Below, one piece after another: positions 17,425-28,046 of a stretch of DNA of 64,000 bases. The position numbers and the translations under genes were made by a program. Source of the stretch: Methylobacterium bullatum (GTDB lineage: Bacteria > Pseudomonadota > Alphaproteobacteria > Rhizobiales > Beijerinckiaceae); the NCBI GenBank assembly GCA_902712845.1, contig LR743504.1:3260001-3324000 (forward strand), read 5' to 3'. The stretch's first letter is position 1. Each line of letters starts with the position of its first letter. The notes below the pieces were generated by a model. The model was given only the letters and a program-made list of their open reading frames with translations. It was not told the origin of the DNA and did no database searches.

Positions 17425-19104
17425 ATGTCCGCCCCGCCTGTCTCGTCTCCGCTCGCCCTCGACCCCGCCCTGGTGGAGGCCGCCGCCCATGCCGCCGCCT
17501 GGCCCTTCGAGGAGGCGCGCAAGCTCGTGGCGCGGCTGGAGCGCAAGCCGAAATCGGAAGTGCTGTTCGAGACCGGTTACGGGCCGTCGGGCCTGCCGCA
17601 TATCGGCACGTTCGGCGAGGTGGCCCGCACCTCCATGGTGCGCCACGCCTTCCGCGTGCTCACCAACGACAGCGTGCCCACGCGGCTCATCGCCTTCTCG
17701 GACGACATGGACGGCCTGCGCAAGGTGCCGGACAACGTGCCGAACAAGGAGATCCTGATCCCGGCGCTGAATCAGCCGCTCACCCGCGTGCCCGACCCGT
17801 TCGGCACACACGAGAGCTTCGGCGCCCACAACAACGCGGAGTTGCGCCGCTTCCTCGACGCCTTCGGGTTCGAGTACGAGTTCCGCTCGGCCACGGAATG
17901 CTACAAGGCCGGTCTGTTCGACACGGCCCTGCTGACGGTGCTGGAGCGCTACGAGGCCGTGATGGCGATCATGCTGCCGTCGCTCCGGGCCGAGCGTTCG
18001 GCGAGCTACTCGCCGTTCCTGCCGCTGCACCCGGAGACCGGGGAGGTGATGCAGGTGGCCATCGACGAGGTGCGGGTCTCCGCCGGCACCCTGGTCTGGC
18101 GCGACCCCAAGACCGGCACCGCCTACGAGACCCCGGTCACCGGCGGCCACGCCAAGCTGCAATGGAAGCCCGATTGGGCCATGCGCTGGGTGGCGCTCGG
18201 CGTCGATTACGAGATGGCCGGCAAGGACCTGATCGATTCGGTGAAGCTGTCGGGCGAGATCGCCCGCGCGCTGGGCGGCGAGCCGCCGGAAGGGTTCAAC
18301 TACGAGCTCTTCCTCGACAAGGAGGGCAAGAAGATCTCGAAGTCGAAGGGCAATGGCCTGTCTATCGACGACTGGCTCGTCTACGGCACCGCCGACAGTC
18401 TCGCGCTGTTCATGTACAACAAGCCGCGCGAGGCCAAGCGCCTGTTCGTGGAGATGATCCCACGCCAGGTCGACGATTACCTGAACTTCTTGGAGAAGTT
18501 TCCCGGCCAGGAGCCGGCCCAGCAGCTCGGCAACCCGGTCTGGCACCTGCATGCGGGCCATCCGCCGGCGGCCGAAGCCGTGGGCAAGGGCGGCTCGCTC
18601 AATTTCGCGATGCTGCTGAACCTCGCGGCAGTGGCCAACACCGAGGATCCGGCGGTGCTGTGGGGGTTCATCCGCCGCTACGACCCGGAGATCGGGCCGC
18701 AGACCCATCCGGTCCTCGACAAGCTAGTCGGCCATGCGCTCGCCTATTTCCGCGATCTGGTGCGTCCGGCCAAGACCTACCGCGCGGCGACGGAGGAGGA
18801 GAGGGCGGCCCTCGCCGACCTGTCGCGGACGCTGGAGGCCCACAAGGGCTCCACCGATCCGGAGGGATTGCAGGCCGTGGTCTACGAGGTCGGGCGGCGG
18901 CACTTCCCCGACCTGTCCGGCAAGGCCAAGAGCCCGGACGGACGGCCCGGCGTGTCGCAGGCCTGGTTCACCACCATCTACAACGTGCTGTTCGGCGAGG
19001 CGCGCGGACCGCGCTTCGGCTCGTTCATCGCGCTCTACGGCGTGGCGGAGACGCAGGCGCTGATCGAGAAGGCCCTGTCCGGCGCGTTCATGCCGGCCCC
19101 TTGA
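17425..19104 (+). CDS. lysK: Lysyl-tRNA synthetase, class I
   Basis: 559 residues from ATG 17425; an in-frame ATG at 17395 would add ten. This is the class I (archaeal-type) LysRS shared by many alphaproteobacteria. The HIGH-like signature is PHIG at 58-61 within [13 protein letters not shown], and the KMSKS-like loop is KKISKSKGN near residues 301-309. It charges tRNA-Lys in the cytoplasm. It is monocistronic, followed by palindromic repeat B. Confidence 0.95.
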   Translation: MSAPPVSSPLALDPALVEAAAHAAAWPFEEARKLVARLERKPKSEVLFETGYGPSGLPHIGTFGEVARTSMVRHAFRVLTNDSVPTRLIAFSDDMDGLRKVPDNVPNKEILIPALNQPLTRVPDPFGTHESFGAHNNAELRRFLDAFGFEYEFRSATECYKAGLFDTALLTVLERYEAVMAIMLPSLRAERSASYSPFLPLHPETGEVMQVAIDEVRVSAGTLVWRDPKTGTAYETPVTGGHAKLQWKPDWAMRWVALGVDYEMAGKDLIDSVKLSGEIARALGGEPPEGFNYELFLDKEGKKISKSKGNGLSIDDWLVYGTADSLALFMYNKPREAKRLFVEMIPRQVDDYLNFLEKFPGQEPAQQLGNPVWHLHAGHPPAAEAVGKGGSLNFAMLLNLAAVANTEDPAVLWGFIRRYDPEIGPQTHPVLDKLVGHALAYFRDLVRPAKTYRAATEEERAALADLSRTLEAHKGSTDPEGLQAVVYEVGRRHFPDLSGKAKSPDGRPGVSQAWFTTIYNVLFGEARGPRFGSFIALYGVAETQALIEKALSGAFMPAP

Positions 19105-19160
19105 TACTCACCGGGCTGAGACCCGTCTCGGATCGAAGCGACGTCTTTCCTCATCACTCC

Positions 19161-19274
19161 CTCATCCTGAGGCGCCGGAGCGTAGCGGAGGCCTCGAAGG
19201 AGGCCTCCAGTTCGCACTGAGATCTCTGGAGGTCTCCTTCGAGGCCCGCTTCCGCGGGCACCTCAGGATGAGGC
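19161..19274. repeat. Palindromic intergenic repeat, family B, copy 1
   Basis: The outer arms are CTCATCCTGAGG (19161) and CCTCAGGATGAG (ending 19274). Inner arms are built on GCGGAGGCCTCGAAGGAGGC against CTCCTTCGAGGCCCGCTTCC. A second copy at 49636-49747 shares both arms and much of the internal sequence. It lies after lysK and before the convergent SDR gene, so it could form a long hairpin in either transcript. Confidence 0.88.
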
Positions 19275-19337
19275 CGCGAATGCGAGAGGCGGACCTTCCG
19301 CTCATTTCCCTTAGCTTAGAGGCTTGAGCTCCGTCGC

Positions 19338-20207
19338 CTATTCCGCCCGTCCGAGCTGCCGCAGGCTCAGCGCCCAAACCCGTTCCTGAAGCGCCTCGTC
19401 CCGTCCGAGGGACGAGGTCGGCACGGGGCGGCGCTTCGAAAAATACAGGCCGGTGACGCCGTCCACCTCCGGCGATGTCGCCAGATGCAGGGAGGTTGCC
19501 GCCCCATCCGCCGGGTTGCGCAGGAAGGGCCGGATCAGCGACCAGCCAAAGCCGAACCATCCCCCGGTGCCGCCGGCGAACCCGCTGGCGATCACACCGG
19601 GATGGAGCGAATTCACGGTGACACCGGTGCCGGCGAGGCGACGGGCGAGGGCGGCGGTGAACAGCACGTTGCCAAGCTTGGCCTGGGAATAGGCCTTCAA
19701 AGCTCCGTAACGGCGCGCGCCGTCGATATCCTCGAGATCGATCCGGCCGCGTTTATGCGCCATCGACGCGACGTTGACGATGCGGGCCGGCGCGCTCGCC
19801 TTCATAAGTTCGAGGAGGTCCAGGGTCAGCTGCATGTAGGCGAGATGGTCGAGCGCCCAGGTCCGCTCTAGGCCATCCACCGTGAGGTGCTGGGTATCGA
19901 AGATGGCACCGGCATTGTTCACCAGCACGTCGAGGCGCGGGTAGAGCGCCCGCACTTCGGCGGCAAGACGCCGGATCTCCGCCTGTGAGGAAAGATCGGC
20001 GAGAAACACGTCGATGACGGCGCCCGGCACGGCACCGCGGATGCGGGACGCCGCCTCGTCGGTTCGTCCGGCATCCCGACCGACGATCCCGACACGGGCG
20101 CCCGCCCGTGCCAGGCCCAGGGCCGTCTCGTAGCCGATGCCCGAGGTGGCGCCGGTCACGAGACAGATCTTTCCGGGAATGGGTGCGGCGTTCGCCATGG
20201 ACGTCAC
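19338..20207 (-). CDS. Short-chain dehydrogenase/reductase
   Basis: 289 residues from GTG 20207, with GGGAG just upstream; ATG 20198 is an alternative. Classical SDR features are TGATSGIG at 18-25, NNAG at 97-100, Ser148 and the Tyr173-x3-Lys177 catalytic pair. The sequence resembles the retinol dehydrogenase/WWOX-like subgroup annotated as SDR family oxidoreductase. Substrate is unknown. DUF1328 lies 37 bp upstream on the same strand. Confidence 0.9.
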   Translation of the reverse strand: MTSMANAAPIPGKICLVTGATSGIGYETALGLARAGARVGIVGRDAGRTDEAASRIRGAVPGAVIDVFLADLSSQAEIRRLAAEVRALYPRLDVLVNNAGAIFDTQHLTVDGLERTWALDHLAYMQLTLDLLELMKASAPARIVNVASMAHKRGRIDLEDIDGARRYGALKAYSQAKLGNVLFTAALARRLAGTGVTVNSLHPGVIASGFAGGTGGWFGFGWSLIRPFLRNPADGAATSLHLATSPEVDGVTGLYFSKRRPVPTSSLGRDEALQERVWALSLRQLGRAE

Positions 20208-20244
20208 GAACTCCCGCAGGCCCGGTTCCGGATCGAATGACCGC

Positions 20245-20424
20245 TTAGAAGACCGCCTGGCCGACCGCCAGGGCGAGCACCACGATCACGATGGCGATCA
20301 CCAGGAACACACCGAACAGGATGCGCGACAGGGAGCGCGCGCCCGAGGCGATGCCGGTGAAGCCGAGGCCGCCCGCCAGGAGCGAGATGACGAAACAGAT
20401 GAGAGCCCATTTGAGAAGGGTCAT
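20245..20424 (-). CDS. DUF1328 small membrane protein (YtjA-like)
   Basis: 59 residues, too short for many gene finders. It begins [14 protein letters not shown] and has two hydrophobic segments (~5-25 and ~36-55) with the GFTGIASGA turn conserved in DUF1328/YtjA proteins. GGAG lies 10 bp before the ATG. Function unknown; widespread in proteobacteria and often stress-related. It sits between clc and the SDR gene on the same strand. Confidence 0.9.
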   Translation of the reverse strand: MTLLKWALICFVISLLAGGLGFTGIASGARSLSRILFGVFLVIAIVIVVLALAVGQAVF

Positions 20425-20472
20425 ACGCGTAACACTCCAGCGTGCGGAACGACCGATAACCCTCCTGTCGGG

Positions 20473-21843
20473 TCAAGCGTTCCGCTCAAGCTTGCGCGGC
20501 GTCGCGATGACGGGCGCGGCGCTGGATTCGGCCTTCTCCAGGATGGTGGCGGCCAGCGCGTGATAGAGCCCTTCGCGGCAGATCAGCTTCGAGACCGCAT
20601 CGGCGATGAGGGCGGTGACCATGAGCGGGATCATCATCGCATGGTCCTGGGTCATCTCGGTGACGATGACGAAAGCAGTGATCGGCGCCTGCAGCGTGCC
20701 GGTGAGGTAGGCGGTCATGCCGATGAGCACGAGCGCGCCGATGGGCACGTCCGCGAACAGGCCGTGCAGCCAGACGCCCATGCCCGCCCCGACGCTGAGA
20801 GAGGGGGCGAACAGGCCGCCGGGAATGCCGCTGATGGAGGAGAACACCGTCGCGAGGAATTTCAGCGGGGCGTAGGCCGGATGCCCGGTATCGGTGCCGT
20901 GGAGCATGGCGCGGGCTTCCTCGTAGCCCGTGCCGTAGACCGTGCCACCGGAGGCGAGACCGCACAGGGCGACACCGAGCCCGCATAGGGCGCCGAACAC
21001 GATGGGGCGGCGGCGGATGGCCCCGCCGATCCGCCCCGGCAGCCCCCTGGCGAAGAGAATGGTGACACGGCCGAACAGGCCGCCCGCGATGCCCCCGAGC
21101 ACGCCGAGGATCGCCACCGCGAGCCAGCCCGGCCCGAAGGGCAGGGCGGCCTTGGTGGTGCCGAAATAGGTATAGTCGCCTTGGATCGCCAGCGCGGTCA
21201 GCCCGGCGGCGATCACCGTGGCGACGATGAGGCCGCTGGTGCGGGCCTCGTAGGTCCGGCTCAACTCCTCGATGCCGAAGACGATGCCGGCAATGGGGGT
21301 GTTGAAGGCGGCAGCGACCCCCGCCGCACCACCGGCGAGGATGACGCCCGGCAGGCGTTCCGCATCGAGCCGGCCGACGACCGCCATGATCGCGGCGCCG
21401 ACCTGGACGGTCGGCCCCTCGCGCCCCGTCGAGGCGCCGCAGACGAGGCCGAGGGTCATGACCAGGATCTTGCCGAACGCGGTCCTGAGGGAGACCAGGG
21501 CGTCGCGGATCGTCGGATCATCGGTATGGCGCGCGGCGATCACCTGGGGGATCCCCGAGCCTTGCGAATTCGGGAACACCCGGAGGGAAAGCAGAATCGC
21601 GATGGCGAAGCCCAGCGGCGTCAGCACCAGGGCGACGAGGGGGGAGGGCGAGACGATCCAGCGGAATACTTCGTGCGCGAGGTTCGCGAGCTTGGCCATC
21701 GCCACGGCGGCGAGCCCGACGCAGAGCCCTCCGAACAGGAACAGCAGGCGCTGCCGCCAGAGAGGCGCCGCATCGAAGGCCGCGCCGCGCAGTCGGTCCA
21801 GTCGCTTGCGCGGCGGAGGGGAAGCGAGATGAGAGTCAAGCAT
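20473..21843 (-). CDS. CLC family chloride channel/H+ antiporter
   Basis: 456 residues with ~10-12 membrane helices. CLC selectivity motifs are GSGIP (95-99), GREGP (140-144, gating Glu142) and GIPGGLFAP later. Glu192-Glu193 fall where the internal proton glutamate of E. coli ClcA lies, which favours Cl-/H+ exchange over a pure channel. There are no C-terminal CBS domains. Likely role is acid or anion stress. It has its own start after an intergenic palindrome. Confidence 0.92.
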   Translation of the reverse strand: MLDSHLASPPPRKRLDRLRGAAFDAAPLWRQRLLFLFGGLCVGLAAVAMAKLANLAHEVFRWIVSPSPLVALVLTPLGFAIAILLSLRVFPNSQGSGIPQVIAARHTDDPTIRDALVSLRTAFGKILVMTLGLVCGASTGREGPTVQVGAAIMAVVGRLDAERLPGVILAGGAAGVAAAFNTPIAGIVFGIEELSRTYEARTSGLIVATVIAAGLTALAIQGDYTYFGTTKAALPFGPGWLAVAILGVLGGIAGGLFGRVTILFARGLPGRIGGAIRRRPIVFGALCGLGVALCGLASGGTVYGTGYEEARAMLHGTDTGHPAYAPLKFLATVFSSISGIPGGLFAPSLSVGAGMGVWLHGLFADVPIGALVLIGMTAYLTGTLQAPITAFVIVTEMTQDHAMMIPLMVTALIADAVSKLICREGLYHALAATILEKAESSAAPVIATPRKLERNA

Positions 21844-21926
21844 GGCCGCGGTCCCGCGCGGAGTTCGAACTCACGGCGCTACGCTCGATCGATGGTCGGA
21901 TTGGCGATAAGTCCGTGAACCGACCC

Positions 21927-22036
21927 CGTCTTTCCGGGGCTGCGGAGCGGAGCCCGGAATCCGGAACCAGAGGTCGATCTTCATTCTGCTCCACCGGCGG
22001 TTCTGGATTCCGGGCTCATCGACGGCGTTCCGGAAG
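21927..22036. repeat. Palindromic intergenic repeat, family A, copy 2
   Basis: Opens CGTCTTTCCGGGGC and shows the inner arms GAGCCCGGAATCCGGAACC and GGTTCTGGATTCCGGGCTC, which are complementary and match the copy at 2787-2900. It lies in the gap of ~300 bp between clc (divergently oriented start) and the end of the photolyase gene; no gene is visible there. Confidence 0.8.
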
Positions 22037-22139
22037 GGCGGGAAGGACTATGAGCGTGCAGGGCGCTTGTGCCGACACGAACTGAAGGCCCGTGGACACT
22101 CGCCAAGCAAGGCCCGCGACGCAAGGTGCGTACCGCCCC

Positions 22140-23558
22140 TCAGCTCTTCCTGCGCGGTGTCTTTCCCGCCTTCTCCTCGGCCCGGCAGAGTTCGCCGACG
22201 GTCTTGAGATAGGCCTTGGCGTCGAATTTCCGGAGCGAGTTCTCGCTTTGATAGCGCACCGTCCCGAAGATCGGACGGCGCGCCCAGGGACGGTCGTGCA
22301 GGCCGTAGACCCAGGCGACGTTGGTGAAGGAATTGGCGTCGCGCCCGTCGAGGAAGTAGCGGTTGTTGAGGCGCAGGGTCCGCAGGAACCCTTCCTCCGC
22401 ACTCGGGGACCATTCGAGGATCTTCTTGCCCCAGTACATGCGCAGGTGGTTGTGCATGTAGCCGGTCACCCGCATCTCGGCCTGGGCGGCGTTCCAGTAT
22501 TCGTCGTGGGTCTTGCCTTCGGCGAGTTCGGCCTCGGTGTAGAGGATGGGCCGGTCGTCATCGGCGTGTTCGGCCAGGGCCTTGCGCGCCCAGTCCGGCA
22601 CCGCGTGCTCGAAACTGTCGTAGCGCTCCGTGTAGTTCACATGGTTCATGGCGAGCTCCCGCCGCACCACGAGCTCCTCGAGATAGGAGGCCTTGTCCTC
22701 CGACGCGCCCGCCTTCGAGGCCCGTACCGCCAGGGCGATCTCCACCGGGGAGATCTGCCCGAAATGCAGGTAGGGACTCATATGCGAGGCGGCCCCCGCT
22801 TCGGGTCTATTGCGGTCGGTGCCATAGGAGCCGAACGGCCCGGCGAGATAGGCCTTCAGGCGCCGGCGCGCTTCCGTCTCGCCGCCGATGAAGCGCGCCA
22901 CCGGAGCGACCTCGCGGTCGAGGCTCATCCCCGCCAGCACCGCCTCCGGGTCCGAGACGTCGATCTCGCTCTTCGGCAGGCCGCGCCCGGCCTTGTGCTT
23001 CACGGCACGGGGTTTGAGCTCCTCCACATACTCGTCGAGGAGCTTCAGGATCTTGGGGCGCAGGGTGCGGGCCGCGAATTCGTGCTTGGGGGAGGCGGCC
23101 TCCACCGGCACCACCACGTCTCCCTCCACCTGGACGACGCGGGTCTCCACCGCCCCTACGATCTCCCCGTACCAGCGCTTCTGGATGGCGAGATAGCCCC
23201 GGTCAAGGACGAGGAGGGCCGCCTTGGCCGAAAGGTCGATGGCGATGTCGGCCGGCGAGGCCTTGCGCATCACGAAATGGATGCCGCGCGCCTCCAGCCC
23301 CGCCTTCGCGTCGGCGAGCCCCTGCAGCAGGAAGGCGTAGTGGCGCGCATTGGCTTCGGGAAAGCCGTTGGCACCGTCGAGAAGTCCGAAACAAACGACG
23401 ATGGGAAGCCCGAGACGGTTGGCCTCCTCGATGGCGAGTTCCAGGGCCGGGTTGAAATAGGCGCGGTTGGCCTGCTGCAGCAGATAGAGGACGTAGGATC
23501 CGTCCGCATCCGGTTCCAGATCGTTCAGCTCCCGAACCCGCTTCGCCTGTATCGCCAT
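22140..23558 (-). CDS. phr: Class II deoxyribodipyrimidine photolyase
   Basis: 472 residues from ATG 23558; a GTG at 23579 would add seven. The N-terminal Rossmann domain (VLYLLQQANRAYFNPAL) and a C-terminal FAD domain with MHNHLRMYWGKKILEWS and RYFLDGRDANSFTNVAWVYG are class II CPD photolyase signatures. It repairs cyclobutane pyrimidine dimers using light, fitting a phyllosphere or surface-living organism. Monocistronic. Confidence 0.93.
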   Translation of the reverse strand: MAIQAKRVRELNDLEPDADGSYVLYLLQQANRAYFNPALELAIEEANRLGLPIVVCFGLLDGANGFPEANARHYAFLLQGLADAKAGLEARGIHFVMRKASPADIAIDLSAKAALLVLDRGYLAIQKRWYGEIVGAVETRVVQVEGDVVVPVEAASPKHEFAARTLRPKILKLLDEYVEELKPRAVKHKAGRGLPKSEIDVSDPEAVLAGMSLDREVAPVARFIGGETEARRRLKAYLAGPFGSYGTDRNRPEAGAASHMSPYLHFGQISPVEIALAVRASKAGASEDKASYLEELVVRRELAMNHVNYTERYDSFEHAVPDWARKALAEHADDDRPILYTEAELAEGKTHDEYWNAAQAEMRVTGYMHNHLRMYWGKKILEWSPSAEEGFLRTLRLNNRYFLDGRDANSFTNVAWVYGLHDRPWARRPIFGTVRYQSENSLRKFDAKAYLKTVGELCRAEEKAGKTPRRKS

Positions 23559-23865
23559 CGTATGAAACCGCCCTGCCACCGTCGAAGTTTATGCCCCCGC
23601 CAGGCGGGAATCAGGAATTATCGATCCTGCAAGCAGGTCGTCGGGGAGACGACTGCACCAGAATTCGCGACCGCACGGTCAATGCAGTGGGGGCGCGACC
23701 TATCGCGTCCATTGCCTCCGGCGGCGCCGACCGGCGTAAAGACTGATCTGATCTTGACCCGCGACATTTTCGACACAGAAGGATTACGAAGTGCGGCGTC
23801 ACACGAAAACGCATGGCGCCGTTGCACGAACGACCTTGCAATTCCGTGCGGGACGCTCAGATTGT

Positions 23866-23958
23866 GCATTGCGGGAACGCGATGGCGTCGCGGTCCTGCT
23901 GCCCTTCTTGGGCGTTTCCTCCCTAGACTTCGGGCCGCTCTTCGGAGCGGCCTTTTTT
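23866..23958 (+). ncRNA. Candidate small RNA with exposed CCTCC motif
   Basis: Upstream is a possible promoter (TTGCAA at 23836-23841, weak -10 around 23858-23863). The ~90-nt stretch then holds a short hairpin (GCCC..GGGC near 23901-23913), a single-stranded TTTCCTCCCTAG and a strong terminator hairpin with T6. Alphaproteobacterial alpha-r14/r15-type sRNAs have this layout with anti-Shine-Dalgarno CCTCC loops. No ORF explains the terminator. It lies in the 439-bp gap between the photolyase and DctP genes, which holds nothing else recognisable. Confidence 0.4.
23933..23958 (+). terminator. Rho-independent terminator
   Basis: Perfect 8-bp stem GGCCGCTC / GAGCGGCC with a TTCG tetraloop, directly followed by TTTTTT at 23953-23958. 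The orientation is plus. Both flanking genes are on the minus strand, so it most likely ends a non-coding transcript. Confidence 0.85.
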
Positions 23959-23997
23959 CTGGCAGGAGCCCCGCAGCGCTCGTAAGCCACGCGGCGT

Positions 23998-25095
<1,098 letters not shown>

Positions 25096-25216
25096 GACAA
25101 CTCGCTTCAAGAACTCGCTTCCCCCGTCTCCCGGTCCGTTCACGAACGGGGCAGGAGGCAAATCGATCCGATATTCGTCCGCGCGCCGTCGTTTCCGCTT
25201 CGCTGGCCGACTTCCG

Positions 25217-26398
25217 TCACGGAGGAGGCGCGTAGGTGAAAGCCCCGTCCTTCCAGACATAGAGCACGTAGCCCTGTGCGGTGACGTCGCCCTTGCCGTC
25301 GAAGCCGACCGAACCGAGGACGAGGTCGAAGCGCTCCGTGTGCAGGGCGGAGGCGATACGCCGCGCATCCGTGCTGCGGGCGAAGTTCCCCGCCTCCACC
25401 AGGGCCTGAAGGGCGGCATAGCCGTAGATCGTCGAGCCCTCCACGTCGCCGCCCTCGGCCTTCAGCGCCTGGACCACGGCAGCCGCCTCCGGCTTGCGGC
25501 GCGGATCAAGATAGAAGGTCATCAGCACGCCGTTGCTGGCCGGCCCGGCGGCGGCGGCGAAATCCTGCGTCGCGATGGCGGAGGTGCCGAACCATTGTGG
25601 CCGGAAGCCCCGCTCGGCCGAGATCCGCACGAGGCGGCCCATTTCCCGCGCGTCCCCGCCGTAATAGGCCACCGCGATCCCCGCCTCCTTCAGCCGGTCG
25701 GCGAGGGCCGCATCGTCCGCGTCGCTGGCCACGAAGGCCGTCGCCAGGGCTTCGTTGATGCCGATCCGGTTGAGATTGTCCTTGGTGGCGGCGGCGAGAG
25801 CCCGGGAGCCGGGACTCTGGTCGTTGAGGATGGCGATCTTCTTGTCGCGGAATCGCTCGGCCAGCACCGTGGCCGAGAGCTTGGCCTGATCGTCGTCGCG
25901 CCCGCAGACCCGGAAGACGTTCGGCAGGCCGCGATCGGTGAGCTTGGCGGCGACGGACGCCGCGGTGACCATGGTCATGCCGTTGGCGGCATAGACTTCC
26001 GAGGCGGCGAGCGAGGCGTTGGAGCAGACATGGCCGACGACGAGGCGCACGTCGCTCAGGGCGTAGTGCTTGGCCACCGCCACGGCCTTGTTGGAATCGC
26101 AGGCATCGTCCTGGACATCGAGCTGGATGGTCTGGCCGGCGAGGCCGCCCCTGGCGTTGGCGTCCCGCACCGCGGCCCGGACCCCGCGAAGAACCTGCTC
26201 GCCGACGGCGACATACGCGCCCGATTGCGGCACCGCCACGCCGACCGTGACATCGGCTCGGGCGGAGGAAACGACGGAGAAGACGATCAGGAACCCGAAC
26301 GCGAGCATGCTCGGCGCGCCGCCCGCCCGCCTCGGCAGGGACCTACGAACGACCCCGCTCGCCGGCCCGAAGAAGCGGGCCACCCGTCTCATCCTCAT
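25217..26398 (-). CDS. Branched-chain amino-acid-type binding protein (LivK-like), orphan
   Basis: 393 residues from ATG 26398; a second ATG follows at 26392. A signal peptide (MLAFGFLIVFSVVSSARA) precedes DVTVGVAVPQSGAYVAVGEQ, the start of periplasmic binding fold family 6 (Peripla_BP_6). Cys residues and overall spacing parallel livK at 48018-49139. No permease or ATPase genes adjoin it, unlike the full liv locus 22 kb away, so it may lend specificity to that transporter. Confidence 0.87.
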   Translation of the reverse strand: MRMRRVARFFGPASGVVRRSLPRRAGGAPSMLAFGFLIVFSVVSSARADVTVGVAVPQSGAYVAVGEQVLRGVRAAVRDANARGGLAGQTIQLDVQDDACDSNKAVAVAKHYALSDVRLVVGHVCSNASLAASEVYAANGMTMVTAASVAAKLTDRGLPNVFRVCGRDDDQAKLSATVLAERFRDKKIAILNDQSPGSRALAAATKDNLNRIGINEALATAFVASDADDAALADRLKEAGIAVAYYGGDAREMGRLVRISAERGFRPQWFGTSAIATQDFAAAAGPASNGVLMTFYLDPRRKPEAAAVVQALKAEGGDVEGSTIYGYAALQALVEAGNFARSTDARRIASALHTERFDLVLGSVGFDGKGDVTAQGYVLYVWKDGAFTYAPPP

Positions 26399-26556
26399 GT
26401 CGCCCCGCCCCAACGCCCGTCCGGCCCACTGTAAAGACAAGCGAGCCCCGCGAGTGACCCCAGGCCGCCATGGCATCGCGGATGCCGTGCGGCAAGGCCG
26501 GCGAGAACGCAAGTACCCCGGCCCTTCCGCCCGCCCCGGCAGCTCCATCGAAGGGC

Positions 26557-26584
26557 CTGTCCCGATCCGTGAGGATCGGGACAG
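26557..26584 (-). terminator. Strong hairpin after the polysaccharide export gene
   Basis: Perfect 12-bp stem CTGTCCCGATCC / GGATCGGGACAG with a four-base loop, 2 bp beyond the TGA of the minus-strand export gene. No T tract follows, so it may be an inefficient intrinsic terminator or an mRNA-stabilising 3' stem. Confidence 0.55.
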
Positions 26585-26586
26585 CT

Positions 26587-27756
26587 TCAGTCAAACGCGC
26601 TGCCCACGCGGACGCCGGTCGTGATCGGCTGAGACGCGGCGGCGAAGACGGAGAGGACCTTCTTGATCTCGGTGAACGGCGCGTTCGAGACGTAGATCAT
26701 GTCGCGGTTGCGCATGCGGAAGGCCTGGGTGAGGAACAGGCTGTTGGGGTCACGCATGTCGACCCGGTAGACCACGGGGACCAGCGGCGTGCCGAGGAGC
26801 GGGCTTCCCGGCTTCAGGCGACGGACCACCGCCGCCGGCTCGAAGCGGAAGATGAAGGTCCCGGTCGGGTCGGCATCGGTATCGCGCTGACCGCGCGCCT
26901 TGGCCAGCGCCTGCGCCAGGGTGATGCCCTCGGCCTGGAACGGGATTTCGGTCGCCTGACCCAGGGCGCCCACCGCCAGGAAGGTCTGGGGATCGCGCAC
27001 CAGGGTGAGGTTGTCGTTGGGGCGCAGGTAGATGTTTTCCTTGGGGTTCGACACCACGGTGGTCAGCGGAACCGTCGCCGTCGTGCCACCGCGCGAGAGG
27101 CGCACGAAGGTCTCGTTGACGGGTGTCTTGACCCCGCCTGCGGTCGCGATGACGTCGAGGATGCGATCGCCCTGGGTGCCCAGCGGGACGCGGGCACCGC
27201 CGATGGATTCGCCACCGACCGTCACCGATTGCGAGACCGGTCGGGTCACGGTGACGATGACCTGAGGCTGGATCGCCTTGCCGGCGAGCTCGGTCTCGAT
27301 CAGCGACTGGACGTCCTGCGTCCGCCGTCCGGCAACCTGGATCCTTCCCGCATAGGGGACCGAGATGGCCCCGTCGCGCGAGACGATCTGCTCGGGCAGC
27401 TGCGCCGCCTTCGAGCCGGCGGAGAACGAATTGACCGTGAGCGGGCCCGAGAACAGGCCGCCCGAACCGGCTTCGAACACCGAGACCGCCACGGCATCGC
27501 CGACGCCGATCACGGATTCCGCCGGAGCGCGACGATCGCCGAAGGATGCGAACAAGCTATCGAGGGAGCGTCCGCGCAGGGCCTCGACCACGGCGGAGTT
27601 CATGTCGATGAGTTCGTAGCGGGCGAAGGTCCCTTCGCTCGTCGCCTGATCCGCGCCGTCGACCACGGCCGTGGTCGACGGACCGGCGGCGGGCAGGAAA
27701 GCGCCGCATCCCGACACCGAAAGCGTGGTGATAAGGACGATAGGCAGAGTGCGCAT
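26587..27756 (-). CDS. Polysaccharide export lipoprotein (Wza/KpsD family)
   Basis: 389 residues from ATG 27756. The signal peptide ends in the lipobox VSGC (Cys17). The Poly_export domain (SVIGVGDAVAVSVFEAG ... IPYAGRIQVAG-like) is followed by SLBB-type beta-grasp regions (VTVGGESIGGARVPLG; VGALGQATEIPF). It would form or gate an outer-membrane channel for exopolysaccharide. No Wzc/Wzx neighbours are present; the glycosyltransferase at 10122 is the nearest possible partner. The 290-bp upstream gap shows no gene. Confidence 0.88.
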   Translation of the reverse strand: MRTLPIVLITTLSVSGCGAFLPAAGPSTTAVVDGADQATSEGTFARYELIDMNSAVVEALRGRSLDSLFASFGDRRAPAESVIGVGDAVAVSVFEAGSGGLFSGPLTVNSFSAGSKAAQLPEQIVSRDGAISVPYAGRIQVAGRRTQDVQSLIETELAGKAIQPQVIVTVTRPVSQSVTVGGESIGGARVPLGTQGDRILDVIATAGGVKTPVNETFVRLSRGGTTATVPLTTVVSNPKENIYLRPNDNLTLVRDPQTFLAVGALGQATEIPFQAEGITLAQALAKARGQRDTDADPTGTFIFRFEPAAVVRRLKPGSPLLGTPLVPVVYRVDMRDPNSLFLTQAFRMRNRDMIYVSNAPFTEIKKVLSVFAAASQPITTGVRVGSAFD

Positions 27757-28046
27757 GCAGTTTCGCCTGTCGGTTTCTCTCATCCGCTGCCTAAACCAAA
27801 GCCTTGTCACTGTCCGTGGCGGGTTGGACACAGTGCCGCCCCGTCGGGACGCGTGCAACGGATCGTCCCCGATACCCACATGCCGACCTCGTGGACTTGC
27901 CATCGAAGCCTCGTGACGGACGACGCACGGGGCCACTTGGCCGCATCCACCTCGTCTTGCTGCCGAAATCGCTCGACGGTGGGCGGATCGGCATGCGATT
28001 TTCCCGACCTACGAGCAGGGGGCACCTGCGAGGACAGCCGAGCAGG

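Noticed and set aside
23791..23985. Short plus-strand ORF through the terminator at 23933-23958
   Set aside because: It translates across the terminator hairpin and shows no homology; a non-coding RNA explains the terminator better.
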